A stretch of 64,000 bases of DNA from Methylobacterium sp. WL119 (GTDB lineage: Bacteria; Pseudomonadota; Alphaproteobacteria; Rhizobiales; Beijerinckiaceae): contig NZ_VRUU01000007.1 of the NCBI RefSeq assembly GCF_008039875.1, positions 50,667 to 114,666 of the forward strand, read 5' to 3'. Positions 9,120 to 18,872 of the stretch are shown here, piece by piece. The notes below the pieces were generated by a model. That model was not told the origin of the DNA and did not search any database. It worked only from the letters and a program-made list of their open reading frames with translations. The translations under genes were made by a program, and so were the position numbers. Position 1 is the first letter of the stretch. Each line of letters begins with the position of its first letter.

Positions 9120-10409
9120 GTGAGGAAGGCGAATATTGTCATGCCGGATCGGACTGCAAACAATCTTGCGACGGATAGCGATCTCGCCAAAATCGATGCG
9201 GGATTACCACAGCGCTTGCATGCTCTCGACGCGGTTCGTGGCCTTGCAGCCGCCATCGTGCTCAATCATCACTGCCTTACGATCATTCCCGCTTACAGCG
9301 ACTATTTCTACTCCGACTGGACAACGGAAGCGAGATCCGTCACGGAATATATCCTGTTCTATACCCCGGCGAGGATTTTTTGGTCGGGCTATGAAGCGGT
9401 CACGCTCTTCTATGTCCTGAGTGGCTTGGTGCTGGCTTTGCCTTGGATCGAAGGACACCCTCCGCAGTATCGCGCATTCTTGGTCAAGCGCATCTCCCGA
9501 ATTTATCTTCCGTATGTTGCGATTATTGCGATTGCGGCCGTTGCAGTCTATTTTCTTCAGCCGATTTTTCATATTTCCGGGGGCAGCAATTGGATCAATA
9601 CCGAAACGTGGTCGGCACCTGTTACGATCGAAAACCTCGTGCAGCATGCACTGATGCTGGGGCAGACGAACTTCCGCCTCAACGGAGCTGTTCATTCCCT
9701 TGTTTGGGAAATGCGTGTCTCGCTCCTGTTTCCTCTGCTTATGATACCCATGATCTCATGGAAATGGAGAGCATCATTAATTCTTATCATGGTATGCTTT
9801 CTCATCGTCGCAGCAATACACGTCCTCCTCAGATCCGTGCCTGAGAATTCATTGACCGGAACCATTTTGTGGGAACTCCAACATACTGCCTATTACACGA
9901 TATTTTTTGTCATCGGCGCCTCGATGGCCCTCAATCTGGATAGAATCCGGCGGTTCTTCGAGACGACCTCAAAATACCACGCTGGCGAGTTCGTGATGTG
10001 TGCCGGCCTGCTTATGGTTCAAACTCATTGGTCGCAGACACACGCCTTTCACAATATTGGCGTCGCAACCGGATCGGTTTTCGTCATATCCGCAGCACTC
10101 GCGCCAGGTCGGATCGAACGCTTTTTATTGGCTCCGCCGCTACAATTCCTGGGAAGGATTTCATACAGCGTCTACCTCGTGCAAGTGCCAATCCTGGCGG
10201 CCGTCACGTTTTTTCTCCAAAACATCCTTCCCCTTTGGTCCATGATAATTATTGTCTATCCCTTAGTATTGACGAGTGGCTGGGCCTTTCATGTTCTGAT
10301 TGCCGAACCGTGCGCGCGGCTTGGAAAGCGCATCACGAGGCTGCGACAGCAAAATCCGCAACGTCCGATATCGATCAAACAAATTGCGTCGAGTCGCGTC
10401 CAATCATGA
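9120..10409 (+). CDS. Acyltransferase 3 family (OafA/YrhL-like) membrane protein
   Basis: About 429 residues. The N-terminus has LHALDAVRGLAAAIVLNHH, the typical motif I block of acyltransferase 3 proteins, followed by about ten TM helices and a late GRISYSVYLVQVPILA signature. Such proteins O-acylate extracellular or lipid-linked polysaccharides from the inner membrane. Two starts are possible: GTG 9120 with AAAGGG close upstream, or ATG 9141 preceded by GAGGAAGG. I give the longer one. Base composition is clearly more AT-rich than the cellulose genes, suggesting transfer. It may modify an exopolysaccharide, but no polysaccharide polymerase is adjacent. Confidence 0.88.
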   Translation: MRKANIVMPDRTANNLATDSDLAKIDAGLPQRLHALDAVRGLAAAIVLNHHCLTIIPAYSDYFYSDWTTEARSVTEYILFYTPARIFWSGYEAVTLFYVLSGLVLALPWIEGHPPQYRAFLVKRISRIYLPYVAIIAIAAVAVYFLQPIFHISGGSNWINTETWSAPVTIENLVQHALMLGQTNFRLNGAVHSLVWEMRVSLLFPLLMIPMISWKWRASLILIMVCFLIVAAIHVLLRSVPENSLTGTILWELQHTAYYTIFFVIGASMALNLDRIRRFFETTSKYHAGEFVMCAGLLMVQTHWSQTHAFHNIGVATGSVFVISAALAPGRIERFLLAPPLQFLGRISYSVYLVQVPILAAVTFFLQNILPLWSMIIIVYPLVLTSGWAFHVLIAEPCARLGKRITRLRQQNPQRPISIKQIASSRVQS

Positions 10410-10530
10410 AGCGACGGCCGAATCGTTTTGTATCCTGCGGCATTGCTGCTGTTTCGACATCCTAGCGGTGTGAAGCGGGCGGATGCTCGCCGGATGGCGG
10501 TTCAGGGATTTTGGACGGTACGGGCAGCCG

Positions 10531-10915
10531 TCACGTCCGCCCGCGACTGTTCAGCCGCGCGCAGCGCCGCCTTTTACGGGTGATGCCTTGCCGGGCGAAG
10601 ATTCGAGCCAGCGCGCCTGTGCTGGTTGCCACGCCCTGCACGGCCCGGGCATCGCGCAGTTCGTCCAGACAGATCGCAGGATGCGCTTCGTAAGTTGCTT
10701 GGATCGGATCGGCTTGGACCTCGATGGCCTGCGAGCGCCGATCGCTGCGCTGCGCCCACGATGCGATCTGTCCCTCCTCCCGCACGCGCTTCGCCCAGCG
10801 GCTGGCACGCGACACGCTGACTTCGAAGCGGGCGGCGGAGCCATGGCAGGTCGCGCCTCCCCGTCAGGGTCGCAACAACCCGCTCGCGCCGATTGATCAA
10901 CAGGGATGACGGCAT
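10531..10915 (-). pseudogene. IS630-family transposase remnant (N-terminal HTH part, frameshifted)
   Basis: Read in two frames this restores the start of an IS630-type transposase: MPSSLLINRRERVVATLTG in one frame, then (after a frameshift near 10860) GSAARFEVSVSRASRWAKRV and SDRRSQAIEVQADPI, ending IFARQGITRKRRRCARLN. That is the paired helix-turn-helix region of the family. The DDE catalytic half is absent, so this is a dead fragment. No terminal inverted repeats could be fixed. Confidence 0.75.
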
Positions 10916-11197
10916 CGGAAACGCTCCTCAGCCCATCAACGCCTTACCCAAAAACCCGCCGCCAACCGACGGGGCGTAGATCTCAGCTCCAGCAGGCAAC
11001 GACAAATAAAACCGATTGTCGATGGGCATATTTCTATATCCCAAGATCGACTACGCCGTATTATATTTACACTCCATCTGAAAAATAAATAATATCGTTG
11101 AAAGCACTGACTTGACCTTAAGTATCGAATCAATAAATTCACAGATTGTTTTGTTAGACGGTGTTTGATTGTTAATAATTTTTAATTAGGAACGATC

Positions 11198-12220
11198 TCA
11201 GTCTATTGAAGATTTGTAATAAAAATCAACTGTGCTGGTCGGAAAGTATGAGATCCTTAAGTCTTGGCGGTAACGATGTCGCGTTGTGTATTTCGATTCT
11301 CGATCCCGAATTGGGTTGGGATCACTTCCAAGCACGAATTTTCCATTGGGCGATCGGTTGAAAAGTCTCGCAAGCATTTCGAGAACGAGAAATGATCCGC
11401 AGCCCCTGACGTTATCATCCGAGGCGCCGTCCATGTAGAAATCCAAAGCACCGAACTGGATCCCGCTAAAGATCGCCTTATTCGATTTATTGATTTGCAA
11501 TCTAGCGCTATACGAATTGCTTCCAGAACTCAGCAATCGAGTAAGGTACATCCTTACCATCCCATAAAGACTGCACTTGACCGACTTTCTTCGATACATC
11601 TTGTATCGACTGAAAACCAGAGACGGAATATGGCGTATGAATTGTATACCAGTCTTTATTTCTATATCATAATTTTGAGTATTTTCTGCAAAATATTTAA
11701 TGTTCCTTCGGATGTTGTTGCTAACGTTTTTTACATAATGATTCCACGTCGGCCATTGAGAAAAATCCACCGCTTCGACGACATGGTCATGGACTTCGAT
11801 AATATAAGCTCCTCGAATACACTCAATCTCGTCTTCTCGCGGATCTTCTAGATTGAAACGTGACCCATAAACGTATCGTCCGTCACCCAGAGCTTCAAGA
11901 GCCATTCTCATAGCCTCACTCCAAAGATGCTCATGACCTTGAAGGAGACAAATTCCTGGGTGAAACTTTAGGTTCCTAAAACCTTTTGTGATCAAAAATT
12001 GGCCGATTTTCTTTTTCGTTCCTGATTCACCGTTGGTCCAAATATCAAATCTGTGAATACGAAAAACTCCCTGCTCCAATGCTGCCGTGACTCGTGCGTG
12101 CCGAATGGTTGCCTGATAGGTCGCCCCGCACGCCATTGCGAACTCGTCGAACAGATCTTCGGTCACGGTTGATTTTACAACAAAGATGTCAGGTTTTTTA
12201 TTATATACTCTATGATACAT
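11198..12220 (-). CDS. Putative FemAB/GNAT-fold acyltransferase-like protein, low GC
   Basis: 340 residues from the ATG at 12220, chosen because GAGGT lies 6 nt before it; an ATG at 12232 is also in frame. I do not recognise it with certainty. The central RNIKYFAENTQNYDIEIKTG and the C-terminal arrangement (FSGIQFGALDFYMDGASDD, then DFYYKSS) resemble FemAB/CelD-type N-acyltransferases that act on cell-wall or polysaccharide amines. The gene is strongly AT-rich compared with the flanking genome and lies among IS fragments, so it was probably acquired. It could cooperate with the upstream acyltransferase, but there is no direct evidence. Confidence 0.6.
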   Translation of the reverse strand: MYHRVYNKKPDIFVVKSTVTEDLFDEFAMACGATYQATIRHARVTAALEQGVFRIHRFDIWTNGESGTKKKIGQFLITKGFRNLKFHPGICLLQGHEHLWSEAMRMALEALGDGRYVYGSRFNLEDPREDEIECIRGAYIIEVHDHVVEAVDFSQWPTWNHYVKNVSNNIRRNIKYFAENTQNYDIEIKTGIQFIRHIPSLVFSRYKMYRRKSVKCSLYGMVRMYLTRLLSSGSNSYSARLQINKSNKAIFSGIQFGALDFYMDGASDDNVRGCGSFLVLEMLARLFNRSPNGKFVLGSDPNPIRDRESKYTTRHRYRQDLRISYFPTSTVDFYYKSSID

Positions 12221-13017
12221 ATCGCACCTCATTTATCGATTTACATGCGATCGACTAAACTGCTACAGTGGTTGACAGCTAAATAGATCCTTGATAATAA
12301 TTCGCACTCCTGAACCCCATTTTTCAGATCAATAGTTTTGGTAAAATCATTTTTAGCTGATGCTGGAACTGCGTCGAATCTTTCGATGTGCTAGAATGCG
12401 TTCAAATACGCGCCCAATACGGTATTTACAACCAAAGCAAACAGGCTATTTGTAGATTGCTTGGCTCGTTGGTGGATTTCCAGATCCGCAATCGGAGCGC
12501 TCTTTGTGGGATGCCTTCAATTTTCCCGTTGAGGTATAACGCAATCTTCAGAGCGGCGTAAACAGTTTAAGGCATCTTCGCAGTGAACTAACGCCGCATG
12601 GAGATCTCGGATTTGCCCTTTCATAGGGGGCAGCTTCGTCAATCACCCGACGCCATCAATGCAGGAAAGGCTCGAATGAAGCATCCAGGGTTTACGATCT
12701 GATCGAACCATACCTGCATCTATCGGAGAACGGCGACCCGCGGGTGAAGCTCGCTTCCTCGATAGAATTCGAAATTTGGCCTGTCCCCTGAATGTCCATC
12801 TTCCTCAAGGTATGGCTTTAAGCCATGCGGAAGCGAATTTGCACCCACGGCTGCCGCTCGGCCGAACGGGACGCAGATCGGGAAGTTGACGTCCCAGGTA
12901 TAGGGCAGATTAGGCTCGTTCGATGCATGCGTCATCGACTCGTGCAACGAGACTTTGTCCCGACGCGAGAAATTGTTACGCTTAGGGAATACGCTGACGC
13001 AGACCGTCAATCCTTCA
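12221..13017. other. Degraded intergenic stretch between the acquired gene and an IS5 remnant
   Basis: About 800 bp. The part nearest 12221 is AT-rich and likely holds the promoter of the FemAB-like gene. Between 12600 and 13010 there are protein-like snatches on the minus strand (for example NLPYTWDVNFPICVPFG), but no intact reading frame of recognised family. It reads as decayed coding DNA. Confidence 0.4.
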
Positions 13018-13560
13018 TGTTGTCTCAGCTCTGAATTTGGTGGCTTGCATAGCCTCCGCCAGCCGCCCGACCTGGGCGCAGTCGTCGGCGTCGGCGGGCG
13101 TGACGCGCAGGGCCAGAAGGTGGCCAAGCGTCTCGACGGCCAAGCGGATCATGGAGCTTTTCTTGCGCTTGGCTTCATCGTAGCCGGCCCGCGCGCCACT
13201 CTCGGGCATCGAGCGCAGGGTCCGGCCGTCGAGAATGGCGGCACTTGGTTCTGGATTGGGGCCGGTGACGAGGCGCGGCAGCGTACGGGATTCGTCGGCG
13301 AGTTGCTCGAAGCCGCAGCCGTTAGCCAGCGCCGCGCTTGCTGGTAGACGGCTTCCCAAGGTGGCAGATCGTGGGGCATCCACCGCCACGGTGCCCCTTG
13401 TCTTCATCACGTGGCGCAGGCCGTCGAACACCTCGCGCAAGCCGTGCTCGCCTTGCCCCGCATCCTCACGCAACAGCGTCGGTACGAGACGACCAGCGCC
13501 CATTCGTCATCGGAGACATCGGATGGGTAGGATCTGCGTGAAGAGGTCATGCCCCTTCAT
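13018..13560 (-). pseudogene. IS5-family (IS427-like) transposase remnant with frameshifts
   Basis: The reverse strand starts MKGHDLFTQILPIRC, and a second frame continues DVSDDEWALVV. After frame changes it reads LREDAGQGEHGLREVFDGLR, MPHDLPPWEAVYQQARRWL and EPSAAILDGRTLRSMPESGA, then GYDEAKRKKSSMIRLAVETL and LALRVTPADADD. This order matches the N-terminal half of IS5/IS427-type DDE transposases. At least three frame changes are needed and similarity stops near 13045, so the element is dead and truncated. Confidence 0.8.
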
Positions 13561-13602
13561 CTGGTATCTCCGAATAACGGTCCATAACAGCCTCCAGACG
13601 CT

Positions 13603-14790
13603 CTAAGCCGCTGCTATGATGACAGATTTCTTGCGCGCAAGTTTCGCGAACGCCTCGTCGGGAAGGCCGAGATTATTGGCCAGAAGATGTACCGGGACAC
13701 GTTGCACCCAGTCCGACAGCGACGTTTCCTGATAGGACCCGCTGTCGAGCACGCCTACGACTTCGCATTCCTCCTTGCCGATATTCTGCACCGTGTGACC
13801 ACACCCGCGTGGCAAGTAAGCACAATCTCCGGCGGAAAGTTCGGCGACAGAGAGCCGCTTGTCCGGGGCAAAGAGCGTCACGCGCGTCCGTCCGCGAGAA
13901 ACGTAGTGCCATTCATTTGCGTTTGGATGCCAGTGCGGCTCGTGCAGAGCGCCGGCCTGGAGCCTCAACAACATACCCGTCATGCCCGCGGACATCGGAT
14001 AATCTTCGGCAGAGGCAATCGTCAGCGATCCGCCGTCCGAGCTCGTCTGGGGACCGGCTGCCAGCATGGGGTATCGGTGCGTGCGGGATCGGCTGAGCAC
14101 CTTGGTGGCCCGGGATTGCGGCCCGTCGAGAGGCATCAGAGCGCCCTGACGAATATAGACCTCGCCGGATGGGATGCCTGCGATCGAGTCCTCGGGCATC
14201 CCGAAGACCTGCGCCATCATCGCAGGGTCTAGCCGGCTCGCCCAATCGCTGAGACCGAAGGTTCCATGCTCTCCATAGAGACCGTCGTTGAAGGCAAGAA
14301 TGGCGTGGCAGGGTTCAGCCCCCAAGGTCTGAATGGCGTGGCTGTGACCTTTTGGGAAATACCACAGGTCGCCCGGCCCATAATTCGCGACCTCCATCTC
14401 CCCGCTCGGGTCCACCACGGTCACTTGGCAGCGACCGGCAAGAATATACGCCCATTCATCCGACGTGTGCCAATGCATCTCGCGGACGCCGCCAGCGTTG
14501 AGATAAAGGTGTGCTCCGGCGATGTCCGTTGCGATAGGGAGTATTCTCGCTGTCACGTCTCGCGCCCAGCCGCCCGATGTCGCTTTGAGCGAGCCTTTGT
14601 CGAGCGAGGTCGTGAAACTGACGGCATCGCCCACCTTGCGTGGGATCGTCGATGCGAATCTTGAAGCAGGGGCCACATCGTACCCGGCCGCATGTCCGTC
14701 TGCTTCGGCGGCCGACGAAGTCCGCACTGAGAGCGCACCGGCCGCCAGAGTGATGCCGCCGAGGATCGCCCGACGCGTGCCGTCCACCAT
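13603..14790 (-). CDS. Bicupin oxalate decarboxylase family protein with Tat-type signal
   Basis: 395 residues from the ATG at 14790 (GAAGGGA upstream); a longer GTG start at 14829 is less likely. The N-terminus has GTRRAILGGITLAAGALS, a twin-arginine signal. Two cupin domains follow, each with a manganese site: MHWHTSDEWAYILAG, and PHWHPNANEWHYVSRG with a later LPRGCGHTVQNIG. Oxalate decarboxylases turn oxalate into formate and CO2. The lid that carries the catalytic Glu in Bacillus OxdC aligns with GEHGTF here, so the Glu is kept but the lid differs from SENST. An export signal and a 130-bp AT-rich upstream zone are visible. Formate would suit a methylotroph. Confidence 0.88.
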   Translation of the reverse strand: MVDGTRRAILGGITLAAGALSVRTSSAAEADGHAAGYDVAPASRFASTIPRKVGDAVSFTTSLDKGSLKATSGGWARDVTARILPIATDIAGAHLYLNAGGVREMHWHTSDEWAYILAGRCQVTVVDPSGEMEVANYGPGDLWYFPKGHSHAIQTLGAEPCHAILAFNDGLYGEHGTFGLSDWASRLDPAMMAQVFGMPEDSIAGIPSGEVYIRQGALMPLDGPQSRATKVLSRSRTHRYPMLAAGPQTSSDGGSLTIASAEDYPMSAGMTGMLLRLQAGALHEPHWHPNANEWHYVSRGRTRVTLFAPDKRLSVAELSAGDCAYLPRGCGHTVQNIGKEECEVVGVLDSGSYQETSLSDWVQRVPVHLLANNLGLPDEAFAKLARKKSVIIAAA

Positions 14791-14963
14791 CGCGAAGAAT
14801 CCCTTCGACAGCAAGGAGAGGAGAATCACAGTATTTCTAGAATTCGATCTATATGATTATTTCACTGGTCTTGATATCTTCTTGATTTTTAATTGATAAA
14901 ACTCAAATACTGATCAATTTTTAGCGATAATAATGCAAATTGAATGACAGTATTACTATTTCG

Positions 14964-15491
14964 CTATCTCGTTTTTGTATCAGATCGATTGCAGCGGTCC
15001 ATCGCCGCAAGTGCGCCCTCGATACCCGAAACGTCGAAATCAGCATCTCCCTCGGGAAACCGCACGAAAACCGTCCGGCTCACCGACAGCTTGCGGACTT
15101 CCCTGTCGAGTATACGACAGTACAGGATCGTCCCCTTGCCGATCCAGGTTGGGACAGGGCTGATCGTTTCGTTCCCGGTGATCAGATCTGATTTGAGACT
15201 TTCGCCCTCGGGCCAATTCCATCTTTCATAAGACAGCATGAATATGATTTGCCCGTCCGATCTCGTAATGCCGACCGAATTTTGAGCTCCCCCGTCCGTC
15301 ATGTCGCGATAGGAATGGGTCATTTGACAGGGAAGCGGATCGTTGTTTCGAAGTGTCTTATTGATGTCCCAACCTTCGACGGTTTGGATGAACATCTCCT
15401 CCCGTGAATCGACGGGAGCCGAAGACAGCAACAATCCTGCGGACAATATCAATGCGATTTTGCGACAATATTGAAATTGCATATCCATCAT
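14964..15491 (-). CDS. Secreted hypothetical protein
   Basis: 175 residues from MMDMQFQYCRKIALILSAGL, with a signal peptide ending near APVDS. The start at 15491 is preferred because the hydrophobic segment is then N-terminal; the frame extends further upstream only into the neighbouring gene. The mature part has a few Cys (PLPCQMTHSY, ILYCRILDRE) and ends in a charged tail. It is somewhat reminiscent of small periplasmic proteins of the invasion-associated type, but I cannot name a family. GC is below the genome level. Confidence 0.65.
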   Translation of the reverse strand: MMDMQFQYCRKIALILSAGLLLSSAPVDSREEMFIQTVEGWDINKTLRNNDPLPCQMTHSYRDMTDGGAQNSVGITRSDGQIIFMLSYERWNWPEGESLKSDLITGNETISPVPTWIGKGTILYCRILDREVRKLSVSRTVFVRFPEGDADFDVSGIEGALAAMDRCNRSDTKTR

Positions 15492-15516
15492 TCCGAATCG
15501 TAACGGGGACGCCGAC

Positions 15517-16293
15517 CTAGGGTGCGTTCCACGACCCGGCCATAGAGCGGGCGGAGGATGTCGTGACCGGTGGCGAGGGTGTCGCTGTCGCCCGGTCGGT
15601 CCCGCGCGGCCCCTCGGCACCGATCGGAGGGCCGGCCGATCGTGTTCCGTCCCTGGGCGGACCGTCCAAAAGGCCCACCCAGCGGCCGTCCACCCCCCGA
15701 GCCAGCAGGCTCAACGCGAGGACGGCGAGGAGGAGGCCGGCGGCCTTGTTCATCCGGCCGAGAACATGGTTGGTGACACAGCGCCGGAACAGGGACACGG
15801 CGATGTTGAGCACGACCCACCAGCTGAACGAGCCCAGGAAGACGCCGGCCGCCAGCGCCGGAAGCGGCGCGGCCGCGCGCGCGAGGAGGGCCGGCATGGC
15901 GGCCAGGAACAGCACGGGGGTGATGGGATTCGCCAGGGCCAGCACGACCGCGCTGCCGTAGCTCGCGGCGAGGGTGTGGCGGCGCTCGCCGCTCACGTGC
16001 AGGACCGAAACGCTGCGAAGCACCCGGATTGCGAGGCCGAGCAGCACCGTCCCCGAGACCAGGGAGAGCACGGCCCCGTTCGAGAACGCCGCAGCCAAGT
16101 CCGCGCTCCAGCGCACCATCAGCCCCCCGTATGTCAGATGCACGGTGGCGACGCCGAGCCCGGTGGCGACGCCCGTCGGCAGGCCCCCTGCCAGCGTGCG
16201 CTGGACGCAAAGCAGGCTCGTCGGCCCGATCGGCGCGGCGATGGTCAGCCCAAGGCTCGCGCCGGCGAGCAGGGCCGTGGCGATGACGCCCAT
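15517..16293 (-). CDS. LysE/RhtB-type amino acid exporter
   Basis: 258 residues starting MGVIATALLAGASLGLTIAA, with IGPTSLLCVQRTLAGGLPTG, the conserved N-terminal motif of LysE exporters, and six predicted TM helices. The last ~50 residues are a Pro/Ser/Thr-rich, low-complexity tail (ATATPSPPVTTSS) that is unusual for the family. It begins 17 nt after the small secreted protein gene and probably shares its transcript. The exported substrate is unknown. Confidence 0.9.
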   Translation of the reverse strand: MGVIATALLAGASLGLTIAAPIGPTSLLCVQRTLAGGLPTGVATGLGVATVHLTYGGLMVRWSADLAAAFSNGAVLSLVSGTVLLGLAIRVLRSVSVLHVSGERRHTLAASYGSAVVLALANPITPVLFLAAMPALLARAAAPLPALAAGVFLGSFSWWVVLNIAVSLFRRCVTNHVLGRMNKAAGLLLAVLALSLLARGVDGRWVGLLDGPPRDGTRSAGPPIGAEGPRGTDRATATPSPPVTTSSARSMAGSWNAP

Positions 16294-16309
16294 GGCGGCG
16301 GGACTGCGT

Positions 16310-16513
16310 TCAGTCGTCTTCCCGGCGGTCGAGGGGCGAGGCGACCGCCCGGGGCTCGGGCGCGGCATTGTCGGCGTCCGGGCACCCGATTTGCGCGCGC
16401 TCCAGGGCTGAGGATGCTTGGGCGCAGGCGATGTCCGGCATGTCATTCAACTCGTCGGCCCGGATCCCGGTGCAGGACAAAACGACGATGAGGCTGGCGA
16501 CGATTGTTCTCAT
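16310..16513 (-). CDS. Small secreted protein
   Basis: 67 residues, MRTIVASLIVVLSCTGIRAD then a short mature domain with two Cys (DIACAQASSALERAQIGCPD). Start at 16513 is supported by GGAAGG eight nt upstream. No family recognised. It is followed at 17 nt by the LysE-type exporter. Confidence 0.6.
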   Translation of the reverse strand: MRTIVASLIVVLSCTGIRADELNDMPDIACAQASSALERAQIGCPDADNAAPEPRAVASPLDRREDD

Positions 16514-16849
16514 GGCTGATCCTTCCGCGAGCCGACAATCTAGGGATGGTTGAACCCCGAGCATCCTCCGTCTGGCGGATGGCACCGCCTGCGCCGCCGC
16601 AGGCCCGCCGCGGACGTCTCGGCCGAACAGGAAAGCTCCGCCACGTCAGGCCTTTGCACGGCTTCACCCACGACGCTGGATGCCGAGTTGTCGCCGCCCC
16701 CGGCGAGGCGACGCACCGGCGAACCTGCCGGAACCGGGCTCGCGGCGCCGTCCCTCGTCGCCGGCATCATCCGTTTGAGGGATACCGCCGTCGATTTTGG
16801 ACTGATATTGGTCTTATCGCGATCAGCGGGATCACCGTGGGGCGTGCTG

Positions 16850-17941
16850 ATGCGGGAAGCTCTCATCGACCGGATCTACGAGGCTGCAGGCACTCCCGAG
16901 CTCTGGCCGGAGGTCCTTCAATCTCTTGGCGATACGGCGAACTCGGATGGTGCCGTGCTCATGGTGCTGCCCCCCGTCGGCATGCCCCGGTGGATCGCCT
17001 CACCGACTTTGGAGCAGCGCCTGCGTCATCACACGACCACGGCTTCCTGGCGCGGCAGCGGGCGCACGGCGCAGTGGCGCACCCTGGCTCATGCGGGCTT
17101 CATGCGCGACGTCGACCTCGTGCCGGGCTCCCAGGACGGGCGGCCCTGCGAGGTCGACGCGCCGTTCTGGCAGGTGGGGACGACGATTCCCCTGGCGACC
17201 GGCGACGTCGCGATCATCACCGCCGAACGCCGGGCCCGAACCGGCCCCCATGAGGCCGCCATCCTGCCTCGGCTCGACGCCCTGCGGCCCCATCTCGCGC
17301 GTGCGTGCCAGCTCGGCGCCCAGTTCGGCTGCGAGCGCACCCGCGTCGCCACCATGACGCTAAACCAGATCGGGCTTCCCGCGGCGGTCCTGTCGGCCTC
17401 GGGGCGGGTGCTGACCATGAATGCCCGCATGCAGGAGCGGGAGGAGGTCTTGCCCCCGGGCCAGCACGGCGGCCTGCTGTTCAAGAGCCTGATCAACAGC
17501 AAGCTGCTGCAGGATGCGATCGGCAACGTCGTCGGCGGCCGGCATGCGACGCAGAGCATGCCGGTGCGCGGCTATTCCGACCACCGCCCTCAGATCGCTC
17601 ACGTCATGCGCCTGGACCGGCACCCCGGCGACGTCTTCGGTGCCTCGGCGGTGCTGCTCGTCCTCGTGCACGTCGGCGCGTGGGCCGTTCCGGACGACGG
17701 CCTCCTGAACCTGCTGTTCGACCTCACCCCGGCGGAAGCGCGCCTGCTCCAGGCGCTGGCCGGGGGCTCGCGCCTGCAGAGCTACGCCGAGAGCGTCGGC
17801 GTCCAGACAAGCACCGTTCGCACCCAGCTCACCTCGATCTTCAACAAGACCGGGACCAAGCGGCAGGCGGAGCTGCTGAGCATCGTCGCCTCGCTCTCGA
17901 TGTTCAGCGGGCAGACGGCGCCGTGCCTGGATGCGGCCTGA
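16850..17941 (+). CDS. LuxR-family transcriptional regulator
   Basis: 363 residues from MREALIDRIYEAAGTPELWP. The N-terminal about 280 residues form a sensory region of the kind common in rhizobial/Methylobacterium LuxR solos, not an obvious autoinducer domain. The C-terminus carries the LuxR helix-turn-helix: LTPAEARLLQALAGGSRLQS, then VQTSTVRTQLTSIFNKTGTK. The frame is open upstream to 16550 but that part is not protein-like. Its 3' end overlaps the convergent PfkB gene by 38 nt. Confidence 0.85.
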   Translation: MREALIDRIYEAAGTPELWPEVLQSLGDTANSDGAVLMVLPPVGMPRWIASPTLEQRLRHHTTTASWRGSGRTAQWRTLAHAGFMRDVDLVPGSQDGRPCEVDAPFWQVGTTIPLATGDVAIITAERRARTGPHEAAILPRLDALRPHLARACQLGAQFGCERTRVATMTLNQIGLPAAVLSASGRVLTMNARMQEREEVLPPGQHGGLLFKSLINSKLLQDAIGNVVGGRHATQSMPVRGYSDHRPQIAHVMRLDRHPGDVFGASAVLLVLVHVGAWAVPDDGLLNLLFDLTPAEARLLQALAGGSRLQSYAESVGVQTSTVRTQLTSIFNKTGTKRQAELLSIVASLSMFSGQTAPCLDAA

Positions 17942-18872
17942 GGCGAGGTCCGGCTTCGTCCAGGAAGGCGGCCAACGCCTGCGCGGTCGGAAAGGCGTCG
18001 AAGGCCCCGAACCGGCGGGTCGTGAGGGCGCCGCAGGCCGCGGCCTGCCGCAGGGTCGCGTCGAGGGGTTGTTGTGCGAGCAGGCCCGCCATCAGCCCGG
18101 CCGCGAAGGCGTCCCCCGCCCCGACCGTATCGACCGCCGTCACGGCGAAGGCCGGCTGGCGCAGGGGCGGTACTCCGCGGCGGAACGCGATCGCGCCGCA
18201 CTGCCCCAGGGTCACCACCAGGAGCTCGAGGCCGCCGTCCAGCAGGGCGGCGATGGCCGGCGTCGCGGCCCGGGCCGCAGCGATGGCGTCGGGAGCGCCG
18301 AGGCCCAGATCGGCCGCCTCCACCGCATTGACGACGAGGATCGCAGTGTCGGCCAGGATCGCCGGGTCGAGGGCACGCACCGGCGAGGGATTCAGCAGGG
18401 TGGGAAGACCCCGCGTCCGAGCCAGGGCGAAGGCCTCGCGGATGGGGGCGTCCGGCGATTCGAACGTCGCCGCCACGAGGTCCGCCTGCCCGACGCGGGC
18501 GGCAGCGGCCCGGACGTCCTCCGCAGCGAGGGCGAGGTTGGCACCGAGGCAGACCGCCAGGCAGTTCTCGCCGGCTGCATCGACGAAGGCGACGCCGGCG
18601 CCCGTCGAGCCGGCATGCGGCACCAGCATGGCCTCGGAGAACCCGACCTGCGCGAAGGTCGCGCGGACCACCGGGGAGAACACGTCCGTGCCCACGGCAA
18701 AGAGCCCGTCAACCGTGACGCCGAGCCGGTGCGCGGCGAACGCGAGGTTGAAGCCCTTGCCGCCGGGCTCGGCCACGAAGGCCGAGCCGTCGAGGGACTC
18801 GCCCGCCTGCGGCAGCCGCGCGACCTTGACCGAGCAGGCGATCACGAAGCTTCCGATGACAAAGACACGCAT
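17904..18872 (-). CDS. PfkB-family carbohydrate kinase (ribokinase-like)
   Basis: 322 residues. Signatures: EPGGKGFNLAFAAHRLG near residue 35-50 (PfkB motif 1) and AVDTVGAGDAFAAGLMAG near 250 (motif 2, with the catalytic Asp of GAGD). These enzymes phosphorylate sugars or nucleosides with ATP. The gene is divergent from a GntR-family regulator 53 bp away, a common pairing, so the regulator probably controls it and the kinase substrate or product may be the effector. Confidence 0.92.
   Translation of the reverse strand: MRVFVIGSFVIACSVKVARLPQAGESLDGSAFVAEPGGKGFNLAFAAHRLGVTVDGLFAVGTDVFSPVVRATFAQVGFSEAMLVPHAGSTGAGVAFVDAAGENCLAVCLGANLALAAEDVRAAAARVGQADLVAATFESPDAPIREAFALARTRGLPTLLNPSPVRALDPAILADTAILVVNAVEAADLGLGAPDAIAAARAATPAIAALLDGGLELLVVTLGQCGAIAFRRGVPPLRQPAFAVTAVDTVGAGDAFAAGLMAGLLAQQPLDATLRQAAACGALTTRRFGAFDAFPTAQALAAFLDEAGPRLRPHPGTAPSAR

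Noticed and set aside
8822..9265. Minus-strand frame of 147 codons before the acyltransferase gene
   Set aside because: Overlaps the start of the acyltransferase gene; no signal or domain and a Ser/Arg-rich composition.
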